A stretch of 64,000 nucleotides of DNA from Nissolia schottii (taxonomy: Eukaryota; Streptophyta; Magnoliopsida; Fabales; Fabaceae), in contig QANU01109758.1 in NCBI GenBank assembly GCA_003254905.1, positions 180,648 to 244,647 of the forward strand, written 5' to 3'. The translations under genes were made by a program, and so were the position numbers. Positions 1-10,849 of this stretch are shown piece after piece (position 1 is the first letter of the stretch; each line of letters begins with the position of its first letter). The notes below the pieces were generated by a model. That model searched no databases. It was not told the DNA's origin and saw nothing but the letters and a program-made list of their open reading frames with translations.

Positions 1-137
1 GGAATATCTCCTAATTGTTAGGTTAGCTTTTATTAACTTTTATTCTTTTATAAACAGCAGTTTCCTCTATATAAGGAGGTTGTAATCTGTATATTACATT
101 ATGAAAAATTAGTATCATTAGTTTCTATTTTTCCACA
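1..137 (+). repeat. 5' LTR (partial, left end outside window)
   Basis: Positions 1-137 align base for base with 5209-5345 with one mismatch. The LTR ends in CA just before the primer-binding site. About 89 bases of its left end lie outside the window. Confidence 0.93.
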
Positions 138-150
138 TGGTATCAAGAGC
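138..150 (+). other. Primer-binding site (initiator Met-tRNA type)
   Basis: TGGTATCAAGAGC directly follows the LTR end. It closely resembles the TGGTATCAGAGC consensus used by plant copia elements. Confidence 0.85.
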
Positions 151-511
151 GGTTGTTCCTTTTGTTTGAATTTTTTTTTCTTGCCAAACTATGGCAGAAA
201 ATCAATCTCTTTCTTCCAGTATGTCATCTTCTGCAGGAGCCACAAGTTCTTCCAGTATGTCGTCTTCTGCTGGGATAGAATTCGATTCTAACCTGATAAA
301 CGCCCAATTTGCACAAATTCGACATATCAAAATAGCGTTTATCTGTAAACTTTTCAATGAATTATCTGATGAATTCCCCGATTTTGTTGTAGGTTTCTAT
401 TATATTTTGAAGATGGATGCAAGTAATTTAATTGAAGAATAATCCCATGAAGAAGGGAAGAAAAGGGCAGAATTGGAAAAGAGCTTAAAGAAGAATATTC
501 TGGACACGGAG

Positions 512-588
512 TCGCTCAGCGGGGAGGAAGATATCGCTCAGCTACAAGGAGCTAATCGCTCAGCGATGATACCCATATCGCTCAGCGA
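512..588 (+). repeat. Four copies of TCGCTCAGC at exact 22-bp spacing
   Basis: TCGCTCAGC, with the last base pairs falling into the flanking spacer, begins at 512, 534, 556 and 578, exactly 22 bp apart. The spacers between copies have diverged. The last two copies extend to the near-palindrome TCGCTCAGCGA. The surrounding stretch (about 470-725) is much more GC-rich than the rest of the element and runs into the assembly gap. It may be foreign sequence in the element's leader or a regulatory array. It is not coding in any obvious way. Confidence 0.8.
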
Positions 589-725
589 TAGTACGTCGAC
601 AAGCCACTTGCGTCGGCGCCATCATTAAGCCAGCTGGAGCCAATTGGAGCCAGCCAATCACAGCACGCCACGTCAGCACCGCCCTGCAAAAGCTGCCGAG
701 CATTAAATGAAGACGCGTAAAAGTA

Positions 726-844
726 NNNNNNNNNNNNNNNNNNNNNNNNNNNNNNNNNNNNNNNNNNNNNNNNNNNNNNNNNNNNNNNNNNNNNNNNNNN
801 NNNNNNNNNNNNNNNNNNNNNNNNNNNNNNNNNNNNNNNNNNNN
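726..844. other. Assembly gap (run of N)
   Basis: There are 119 N bases within the copia element. The true length is unknown. Confidence 0.99.
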
Positions 845-861
845 CTAACCCCAATCAACGT

Positions 862-3800
862 TTGAGCTCTGTTATGCTGAATGAGTTCAATTACCTTCCT
901 TGGTCAAGAGCCATAACTCTTGCTCTTGGTGGAAGATCTAAACTCAATTTCATTGATGATAAAACTTCTCCTCCAAATGAGAAATCTCCAGATTATGCAT
1001 CTTGGCTATCCAAGGACCAACTCGTGCGGTCATGGATTCTTAATTCCATGGATCCGCAACTTGCTGAGATTTTCAGCTATTCAGATTTTGCTGCGCAATT
1101 ATGGACAACAGTTTGTGATATGTATGGTCAACAGAATAATTCCGCTCGCATCTTTGAACTCCAACATGACATTGTGAACCTGCAACAACCTGGTAAACCT
1201 TTTGTTCAATTACTTGGAAGTCTGAAAAGAATGTGGAATGAACTTGAGGTGTACCGACCACACACAGTCGATGCTGCTACACTTCGTAAACGAGTTGAAG
1301 AGGACAAAATTTTTCAATTGTTAGCAAGTCTTGGTTCTGATTATGAAGATCTTCCCAGCCATATTCTCATGTCGCCAGAACTCCCATCCTTATCATCTGT
1401 CTGTTCCACGATTCAGAGAGAAAAAGTGAGAAAGAAAGTCATGAATGCAGAACATAAGCCTCCATTATCTGACGCTCATGCCTATGTTGCCAATCGCCTA
1501 CCCAAAGGGGAAATTCCTTACAAAGGCAAGCGACCAGATTTAAAATGTCAACACTGTCATCATCTAGGACATATAATTGAACGATGTTGGGTTCTTCATC
1601 CAGAACTAAAACAAAAGTTTTCCAAGGACAAGGGACTCTCAAAACACAGAGCCCATGTTACTGAGACCTTGCAGGGAGACATGGTAAATTGTAGTCCAAT
1701 TTCACTAATCAATGAGTTTGCTGCATATCTTCAACGAAAGGGAGACAAGGGAGTTTCAAGTTCTGCAAACTCAAATTCCACAGTGCTTCTTGGTAAGTTT
1801 GCTGGTTTCTTGGGAAACTCTGAGCATCCCTCTCATGAAAACACTGAAGGTATATCAACTGCACTTTCACCTGCTTTGAAATTTAGTATTGTGCATGATT
1901 TATGGATTGTTGATTATGGTGCCACTGACCACATGACAAATAAATTGAATAATCTGTTAGATTTTGAAAAATATTCTACTCCTTCTCATGTGTCTGTTGC
2001 TAATGGATATGGTGTTCCTGTTATTGGTAAGGGAAAACTTAAGTTATTTCCTAATGATGAGAAGTCAGTAGCCTTGTATGTTCCATCTTTTCCAGTTTAG
2101 TTGCTGTCGGTTAGCAAACTCACTCAAGCACTTAATTGTCGTGCTGTTTTTCTACCTCATAAGGTGTTTTTTCAGGACCTTGTTACCAAGAAGACGATTG
2201 GTGAATGATTCTTTTTACAAGGACTCTACTACATCTCAGGAAACTTTCTAAACCCCAAGAGTTCTCAATCCGCTACTCTCTCCTCTTCCTTGACAGACTA
2301 TACTCTATGGCATCGACGTCTAGCACATCCATCAAAAAATGTTCTTACCAAATTGCTTCCTTATTTGGACAATGAATCCATTTTTTGTGATACTTGTCAT
2401 TTTTCTAAGTCTACAAGACTACCTTTTAATTCATCTTCATCTAAGAGTAATAAAATGTTTGAGCTTATACACTCTGATATTTGGGGACCTACCATTGAAT
2501 CCTTTGATGGTTTTAAATATTTTATTATATTCGTTGATGATTTTTCTCGTGTTACCTGGGTGTACTTATTAAGATCTAAAAGTGAGGTTGTGGATGTCTT
2601 CAAGAATTTTCACATGCTTGTCCTAAATCAATTTTCTAGCAAAATTCAATTTTTTTGAACTGATAATGGCACAGAATACATGTCTAAAAGCATGACACAG
2701 TATTTAAATTCTCATGGTATTGTGCATCAAACTAGCTGTGTTGGTACTCCTCAGCAGAATGGAGTAGCCGAACTCAAGAATAGAGACTTACTAGAAAAAA
2801 CTCGTGCCTTGATGATACAAATGCATGATCCAAAATTATTTTGGTCTCAAGGGGTGCTAGCATCGGTTTATATTATTAATCGGTTACCAAGCCGGGTGTT
2901 GTCTTTTAAATCTCCTCTTGAAGTTTTGCAGGGAAAATCACTTGATCTGTCCCATTTGAAGGTATTTGGGTGCACTTGTTTTGTGCATATACAGGTCCCT
3001 TTTCGTGATAAATTTGATCCACGGGCTGCTAAATGTGTCTTCTTGGGCTACTCATCAACAAAGAAAGGATATAAATGCTATCATCCTGATTCCAGAAAAT
3101 TGTTTGTTACAAGAGATGTTAAATTTGTAGAAACATCTCCTTACTATAACAGCTCTCAAGATTATTTGGAGGATATTTTTCCTTTGCCTCTTGCAGGTTT
3201 TGAGTTACCTGGTTCTTCAATTTCTTCTGATACTACAACAGATACAAGCAGTAACTCCACTTCACCTATCTCTACTGATAGAAGTACAGAACCTGCTAGT
3301 ACATCATCAGACACAAGTGCAGCTCGGTCTGATTGTTCTCAGGTTAATTCATCTGATTGCTCACAAGGTGAGTCATTACCAGTTCAGTCTATGTCTCCTG
3401 TGTGTCAAGATGTTCCTCGGCCCCGTCGATATCCTGCTCGAAACCATGCACCTCCAACAAAGGTCCAAGATTATGTTACTTACTCAGTTTGTCATCCGAT
3501 CTCCAAGTATATCACCTATCATCGATTTTCCTCAAATCATACAGCACTTCTTTCTGCCATATCTAGTGTACATGAGCCAAAAAACTTCTATGAAGCTAAT
3601 TCTCATGAAATTTGGCGAAAGGCTATGCATGAAGAACTTCAGGCTCTCACTGAAAATCACACTTGGAGTATTGCTAAGCTTCCCAATGGAAAAAAACCTG
3701 TTGGCAGCCGTTGGGTGTATAAAACAAAGTTTAATAAGGATGGCACGGTTGACAGACATAAAGCCCGCCTTGTAGCCCAGGGGTTTACTCAAACACTTGA

Positions 3801-5109
3801 CGTGGACTATAAGGAGACTTTTGCTCCTGTTGCTAAAATGAATACTGTACGTGTCTTGCTCTCTATTGCTGTAAATTGTGGTTGGTCAATGAGCCAAATG
3901 GATGTCAAAAATGCCTTCTTACATGGAGATCTTGAAGAAGAAGTATACATGAAATTACCTCCAGGACATCCACAAAGCTCAGATTCTTCCTTGGCCTGCC
4001 GACTACACAAATCAATCTATGGTTTGAAACAATCTCCACGTGCTTGGCATGCAAAATTAAGTGTTGTTATTCAAGAAGTGGGTTTCTTGAGAAGTGCTGC
4101 AGACTCTTCCTTATTTGTTCGAAATGTCTCAAATGAAACAGTGGTAGTTCTTGTTTATGTCGATGATCTTATTATTGCCGGGAATAGTAATCATGCTATT
4201 TCTCAACTCAAAGGCACACTCCAGTCTCGTTTTCCTATAAAGGATCTCGGCCATGTAAACTACTTTCTTGGAATTGAAATGGCCATTTCCAGTAAAGGTC
4301 TATTTCTTAACCAACGGAAGTACATTCTTGACTTACTTGAAGATGCTGAGATGATGAATTGTAAGCCAGCTCTTACTCCATTGGATAGTAAGCTGAATCT
4401 TGACACAGCAAGCGCACCCTTACAGGTTATCAATGACTATCAACGATTGGTGGGTAAGCTTATTTATCTTACTATTACTCGACCTGACATCACTTATGCT
4501 GTTAGTCTAGTTAGCCAGTTTATGCATGCACCTACGTTTTTTCATTTGGGCATTGTCAAGCGTATCTTGCGATATCTTAAAGGGTCTATTGGGCGTGGTA
4601 TTGTCCTAGCCAAGAATGATCACACACGAATAACTGGTTATAGTGACTCTGATTGGGCTGGAAATGCACTTGATCGAAAATCTACTACTGGTTATTGTAT
4701 GTTTGTTGGTGGTAATCTTGTCTCTTGGCGTAGCAAAAAACAACATGTTGTTGCCCGTTCTAGTGCCGAAGCTGAATATCGTGCCATGGCATCTGCTGCT
4801 TGTGAAATGGTATGGCTTAAAGGTCTTCTTGCTGATCTTGGTTTTCCAAGTAGTCTCCCTATGACACTTTATTGTGACAACCAGGCAGCTATGCATATCG
4901 CAGCCAATCCCGTGTTTCATGAACGAACGAAACATATTGAAGTTGATTGCCATTTTATTCGTCAACAAGTTCAAAATCAGGTTATTCAAACTGCCTATAC
5001 TCGGAGTCATGATCAACTTGCTGATGTATTTACTAAGATGTTGCCAAGCGCACAATTTCATCGTCTACTGTCCAAGCTTGGATCAATCAACCCTCTAGAT
5101 CCAGCTTGA
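862..5109 (+). pseudogene. gag-pol region of the copia element (fossil)
   Basis: Recognisable parts, in order: a gag-like region (about 860-1640) with a CCHC zinc knuckle (CQHCHHLGHIIERCW); a protease region (about 1890-2090); the integrase zinc-binding and core region (about 2290-3150), including GTPQQNGVAE; a reverse transcriptase (about 3650-4400) with the YVDD box; and an RNase H (about 4620-5050) ending in the copia signature VFHERTKHIEVDCHFIR. A serine/threonine-rich linker lies between integrase and reverse transcriptase. The region is not an intact polyprotein, with about two or three breaks, and is reported only as a fossil. Confidence 0.93.
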
Positions 5110-5119
5110 GGGGGAGTAT

Positions 5120-5345
5120 TGAAGGAAGCTCTAAAATTAAGGAACAAAATCTGCTGTTAGTCCAATAAATTAGTGTTGTATATTATTGATTGATATCTTT
5201 GTATAATAGGAATATCTCCTAATTGTTAGGTTAGCTTTTATTAACTTTTATTCTTTTATAAACAGCAGTTTCCTCTATATAATGAGGTTGTAATCTGTAT
5301 ATTACATTATGAAAAATTAGTATCATTAGTTTCTATTTTTCCACA
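5120..5345 (+). repeat. 3' LTR (226 bp, TG...CA)
   Basis: A purine-rich tract at 5108-5116 precedes the LTR start TG at 5120. The LTR ends in CA at 5345. It contains a TATA-like CTATATAA at about 5274-5281. The next five bases, GGAAC, are the expected target duplication, but the left copy lies outside the window. Confidence 0.9.
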
Positions 5346-7227
5346 GGAACCACCTCCAACTCTCTTTGGTCACCATATTAACAACTGGCAATGTCAATGA
5401 AAAGTATTGGTCATTTGTGTCTCTTGCCAACAATTGAAAGCAATTGGCCATGATATCCATCAACCCTTATGAATGGTCTACAACTATTAAGAACACCACT
5501 TTTGCACCCCTCTAGGCATATGTAAAATCTACCAAATTTTGGTTGCAACATAGGATATGGGTGGTCAAGCACAATGCTGCATGTATTCCCTCGACAAGCC
5601 TTCCTAAGCTCAGTATGGTAACTCCACAACAAGTTGTACTAGGTACTCGCTACTCCTTCTTTTGTTTATTTTGCAAGTTTCCTTCCCTTGAATGTCATCC
5701 ATTGTGAGATGCCATGTGAGAATTTGGACCTTATCTCATACTAAACATCCTTAAGTGACGCCTTCTTACTATTCTTGACCCGATCCACCATTGCCTTGGT
5801 TACTCATCTAGTTTTCATGTTCATGTTGTCAAAAACCATCCCACATGAGTAATTCTCATGCAATGTCTTGATCCTATAATAGGTATGACTCCTACCCACC
5901 TTACTACACAAACACAAAAAGTCACATACATTTGTACTTTTGCAAACATCTTTCACCTTCTTTTTATCATTCTTCACAAATTTATTGTTCAGCTTTCAGA
6001 ATAGAGTGCTCAACATAGCATCCTTGAATTGTTTCAATGATGAAAACTCCATGTTCAACTTGAACTCAAATTCTACACACATGTCCTCCTGCCTAAACTT
6101 GATATACCTTTTTCTACATTATTAATTAGCTTCTGAACCATTATCCGATTCCAGTTCCTCCTCATCAATGTCATCATCCAAATCGTTCATATCACCAAGT
6201 ATGCATGGATTCCATATATCTTCCACTTTTGTTTGTTGCTTCTTTTTTCCTCTCATTTTTGTTTTATCTCCTTTTTACTACATCACAAATTAAATCATCC
6301 AAGTCCCATTTATCCCAACAATCAGTATCATCTCCCATGTTTCTTTCCTCCTCACTATGACCAAGTATGATTTTAATATAAAAACCATTATCTTCATTGT
6401 TGTCTTCATCATTGTCATCACTACTTTTATCACCATTGTCCTTTTCATTGGGTTGATCATGGACTTTATTTTCCCTTCTTCTTGTCCTTTGGTGCTCCCA
6501 CTACTCTTTCCCTTCGTCTCCTCATCAGTAACCCACTTAGTATGCACTCCATCAACCTACATGATAGAGACAGACAAAATTAGATGCATGGTACATGTAA
6601 AAACTTAATCAATGCACATTAGTATTACAATTTACCTTCTGATTTCATGTTCCAGCCTGCATTCCCTCTGCATGCACTCCCTCATCTACCTTAGCATATT
6701 GTACATTCTCCTTCACACCCTCGGTTTTAACTTGTGTCAAACAGTCACCATCACCTTCCTTATTTTGACTCACTTTGCATTTTTTTGGCATGCGTTGTGC
6801 CTTATCCTTATCTTCATTACTTTGTAATTGTGTCGCACACTCACCCAACACATCCTTACTCACAAATGTAGCTTTACCTTTCTTCTTCCCACTAGGGTTG
6901 CATTCTTATTCTAACACTAGCTCCGACACAGAAATGATATGCTCCACATACACATCAACTTCACACTTATGTTTTATAGCATAGTTAGTCATCCCTATTG
7001 CATGAGGATGAGTGGTTATGGGTGTTAACCCATGACTCTTAGAACTGAGACATCTCCGCAGTAAAAGAACATCATTATTATACCCCAAGTCTTTTAACTT
7101 CATTCAAACACTTGAAATGTGACTACCTGTCAATGGCTAAGCCATGTAGAACTTCAACTTCACCTACATATTTGAGCGGTGACCCTTTATGAATTTTACC
7201 ACTGTGGTGAAAAAAATAAAATTTCAT
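5346..7227 (-). pseudogene. Mutator-like (MULE) transposase pseudogene, interrupted by the copia insertion
   Basis: Read on the minus strand from ATG at 7227, the first piece contains HHSGKIHKGSPLKYVGEVEV and reaches a stop at about 7126. A second piece has DVYVEHIISVSELV (about 6910-6955), then an acidic low-complexity region in shifted frames (about 6290-6560). A FAR1/MuDR-type DNA-binding stretch follows (about 5750-6110). Last comes the catalytic region, with YICLEGCKSGVLNSCRPFI and DGYHGQLLS (about 5420-5520). The frame continues as NMVTKESWRWF up to 5346, exactly where the copia LTR begins, so the remaining transposase should lie left of the window. Multiple stops and frameshifts show it was dead or decaying. 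The segment order and motifs match plant MuDR-family transposases. Confidence 0.85.
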
Positions 7228-8585
7228 CCTAAAATAGTAGAAATAAGCAACATAGTCATTTTCTGTTACATACTCAAAACCATATATCAAAAACATGGGT
7301 AAACTTCATAATCAGCACATAATCAACCAATTAACACATATATTTCAGGGTTCAATACCAAATAAAAGAATATATTTCAGGAACAAATATCAAGAAAAAG
7401 AATATATTTCAGGGACCAAAAACAAATAATAGCACACAAATCAACCAGTAATCACCATCACCACTTGATACAGTCATATTCAAAACCACTACTACAACCC
7501 TAAAACCATAACAACACTTAATTAGCTTGGTCAAAGCCAGTAACCAAATAGGTGCGGCTCACAATCAATATTCTAACCCCATATAATAGATTAAAGCATA
7601 ACATAACCCCAAATATTATATTCAAGCATGACAAAACCATAACCAACACAGTCAACAAATAATCAACGTTCTTTTGACCCTAAATATAATCTTCAAGAAA
7701 CCCTAAACTCGATCCCCCACAATCTTTGTTTATTGTTCACAAAATCATGTGTTAGTAAAAATATAATCAGAAATTGCAATAGACAATATTCTTTTAATGA
7801 ATTGATAGATGAAAGTACAAGAATTAAAGACACAACGTAATCAATTGAACAAGAGTACTTATCAAACTAACTGAGGTGTGCTAGGCATTGTGCTTAAGAG
7901 TATTTTGCCACCACGAATTAATAATTTGGTTCAGATGACCTCCCAACAAAACATTCTCCAAGGTACAATATTACTCACTTCTCACTAACTCTGCACTTGA
8001 AGTAGTGAGGCTAGAGAAAGAACTTGTATGGACTTGCTCAAGGGAACTAGAATTTTTAGTCGAGAAAGAATTGATTTTCCAAGTGATCAAAAGAAGTAGA
8101 ACAATGACCTTTTTATCCTTTTCTTGTTCTCCCTCATCTCTTTATATAATTGCCTATTAGTCACTAAAAAGTCCCATTTGTAATATTCAGTAAACCGTGA
8201 CCCATCAAAGAGGCTACAGGCCAAGTAACAACCCTTAAAAATAGGAATAGAATGTTAGTGTGAGAGAAAACAAAACTCTGGAAGTTTAAAAGACTTGGTC
8301 AATTAATATGAAACATGTATAATAACAATTCCCACGGTTACAAAACCTTATCCAACAAATAAACTATTAACTTTAAAATAATATCACTTAATCAATAAAA
8401 TTACAACATTCCCCCCGCATATTTTAAAGTTAATGTTACATATTAAAATTGTTCCTATGAGAATGAGAATTCAGGGCATAAGTAGTAGTGTCTTTTGGAT
8501 TATGAACTAGCACATAAAGCAAATGAAATTTGACCAATGGGAATGCTGGTGAGATTAGAATCTCTATAAAACTTCATTCCACTAT
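7228..8585. other. Non-coding, MULE flank; no gene seen
   Basis: AT-rich sequence upstream of the MULE transposase start. It includes three spaced copies of ATATATTTCAGG at 7338, 7370 and 7402, about 32 bp apart. No terminal inverted repeat of the MULE could be located with confidence. Nothing else is supportable. Confidence 0.5.
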
Positions 8586-8589
8586 TATG

Positions 8590-9190
8590 AATCGGGGACC
8601 TCATTACTTACACCATATTCTCATCCAAAGTTGTTCAACACGGTTTGATGCATTTTGGTCATGCACTTAATTGGGTGAATAAGGAGGTGTTACCTCATGA
8701 ATATTCCATTTTGTTCACAAAAAGCACTAAAGGCATTAGACTAATATTCTCCTTCTCTATCAAACCTTAGTTTTTTTAATCTTTCTATTTAATTTATTCT
8801 CTACTTCAGTTTTATAAATTTTAAACTTTTCCTCTGCCCCATCTTTTGTTCTTAGTAAATAAACATATGAGTACCTTGAAAAATTATCTATAAAGGTTAT
8901 ATAAAACCTTTTACCTCCACTAGTCATAGTAGATTATAAATCACTTATGTCAAAATGTATTAAGCCAAATAAATATGTTTCACGAAATTCCACTAATTTA
9001 CATGTCTTTTTTGTACTTTTAGCTTCTACACAGTGTTCATTTTTCATTAGTGCTTATAGACATTTCATTTATTAATCCTAACTCTTTATTTTCTGTATAT
9101 AAGAAGAATTAACATGTCATAATTTACCATGTCATAAATCAACAGACTCATTAAATAAGCATTAGAACATAAATTTTCATTCATAACATG
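8590..9190 (-). pseudogene. Ty1/copia integrase-region fossil
   Basis: Minus-strand translation gives a heavily decayed copia segment. It has a pre-integrase-like end (LVEFRETYLFGLIH), then FYITFIDNFSRYSYVYLLRT, typical of the integrase core, and further degenerate integrase. No LTRs were recognised at its ends. It carries many breaks and looks old. It is unrelated in orientation to the young copia element at the left edge. Confidence 0.7.
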
Positions 9191-9429
9191 AGAAACATTC
9201 AGCACAAATAGACCATTACTATAATACCCATTTCCCACAAATTTCCCACATTTAGAATTGTTGTTTTCTTCTTCTCCATTTTCTTGTTCTTTTTTTTTTC
9301 CTCGTTTTTTGTTTATTTATTTGTTTCCACCATTTTTTGGGGTTTGTATTCGTTTTTTTTCTTCTTAAGACATTATGGAGAGCATAAACGAAGATACTCT
9401 CCTCTAATCCATTATGTTCTATATATTTT

Positions 9430-10090
9430 TTATTGTTTCTTCATGGTGTAATATTTGTTTATTTGTGTTGTAATATTTGGTTATGAGTGTTGTAATGTTT
9501 GTTTATTATTTGTTTGTGTGGTGTAAGATTTGTTTACGAGTGTTCTAACGTTTATTCCTAAGTGTGGCAATGTTTGTTTCTTTGTGGTGTAATATTTTGG
9601 CATGATGAAATGTTTGTTTGTGTATGACATAATGTTGTGAAGTAACAGTTGCTTATGTCTTCGTTTTTGTGTAATGTAATGTTTGTTCATGTGTAATGTA
9701 ATGTTTGTTTATGAGTTTTGTTACGTTTGTTTTATAGTGTTGTAGTGTTTGTTTATGAGAGAATGAGTGAGGGAGCAGGAGAGAGAGTGCATTTGCTATT
9801 TAGTTTGTGTGTGTCTTATTTTATTTTATTTTTTGTGTTTCATAGTGATTGTTCATTTGTTCTTTAACGTTTGTTCATCTATTTGTAACGTTTGTTTACG
9901 AGACAACGTGAGTGCATGCATTTTAGAGTGTGCGTGGGGCAGGAGAAAGTGTGCAACAGTTACTTTTCGACATTTAATGCTCCCCGAGTCCCGTTTTATC
10001 TTGCTTCCGTACATGAAAATGTTTGTTCATTGATTTTGTAATGTTTGTTCATTTGTGTATAAAATGTTTGTTCATGTATCTATAATATTG
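9430..10090 (+). repeat. TG-rich degenerate tandem array (AATGTTTGT core, about 20-24 bp period)
   Basis: The core AATGTTTGTTYAT recurs many times with spacings near 20-24 bp (for example around 9490, 9675, 9697, 9745, 10018, 10038 and 10060). A less repetitive insert lies at about 9760-9850. A tail near 10110-10140 (GGTGTACACGTAGCATT) resembles the end of the small element at 18044-18258, which also carries GTTTGTGCA motifs. Open frames here are by-products of the repeat. It could be the interior of a non-autonomous transposon that expanded. Confidence 0.65.
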
Positions 10091-10547
10091 GTAGACAGTT
10101 GATGGATATTTTTTTGGTGTACACGTAGCATTACCCATTTATTGATAGATAGTATTAATTTTTTTGAAATTTTGTTTTTGGTTTTTTTTGGGTAAATATC
10201 CACACACACGCGAGAATTCATGTTTTCACGGGTAATGGGTAATGTACCGATAATATTTACGGATTACAAAATATTAAATAAATATAGGTAACAGGGCCAT
10301 CTACCGAACCCCACATGCACCCATTGTAGCCCCTAATCATACCCGTAACATTTAATACTAACAAACTACTCACCAATTATATATAGAGTTAATTATGTTA
10401 ATCTCTCCCAAAATTCATTGATAGTACCGTCTCCTCCTCCTAAATTTTAAAATTAACACAAACCAATTTTATTTGTTTAATTTGGAATTGAATTTTAACA
10501 AACACCACTAAGGAGGGCTTTATAGATGAACAAAACACATATAACTA

Positions 10548-10847
10548 CTTCCTCCATCTAATGTTAGATGTCATTTCTTATTTAAAATTTTGTTCAGCAT
10601 TAAATGTCACTTGATTAGATCAAGGAAACGTTAAATGCTATTTTTCTAATTTTTCCCTTTTTATTATGAGTACAATTTTTTACAATTTAAATTCTCTCCC
10701 ACCATACTTATTGCTTTACATAATATCCTATAAATTCTTAAGAATAATTTAGTTTAAACACTATTTTTTTTAAGTATTTAAAAATGAATTAATTTTTTAA
10801 ATTGTGTGTCTGTGTTAAAAATGATATCTGATTTTGGCCATAGGGAG
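10548..10847. mobile_element. Stowaway-like MITE (300 bp) with TA target duplication
   Basis: The left end is CTTCCTCCATCTAATG and the right end, read inverted, is CTCCCTATGGCCAAAATC. Both are flanked by TA (10546-10547 and 10848-10849). The CTCCCTCC-type terminus and TA duplication are typical of Stowaway (Tc1/mariner) MITEs. It has no coding capacity. Confidence 0.75.
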
Positions 10848-10849
10848 TA

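Larger units (their letters stand above)
1..5345 (+). mobile_element. Ty1/copia LTR retrotransposon, young but broken, 5' end cut by window edge
   Basis: The parts appear in copia order: LTR, primer-binding site matching initiator-Met tRNA, gag with a CCHC knuckle, aspartic protease, integrase, reverse transcriptase, RNase H, polypurine tract, LTR. Integrase before reverse transcriptase is diagnostic of Ty1/copia. The 137 visible bases of the 5' LTR differ from the 3' LTR at one position, which points to a recent insertion, probably under about one million years at usual plant rates. The coding region is broken at roughly two or three places and there is also an assembly gap, so it is treated as a fossil. 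It lies inside a Mutator-like transposase gene that resumes directly after the 3' LTR. The lineage within copia was not determined. Confidence 0.95.

Noticed and set aside
512-588. Regular spacing of TCGCTCAGC looked like a short CRISPR-type or origin-iteron array
   Set aside because: Only four 9-bp copies, inside a plant retroelement, with no cas or replication genes; kept only as a phased repeat.
9767-10033. 88-residue frame in the TG-rich region
   Set aside because: Produced by the degenerate TGTTTGT repeats; composition is repeat-driven.
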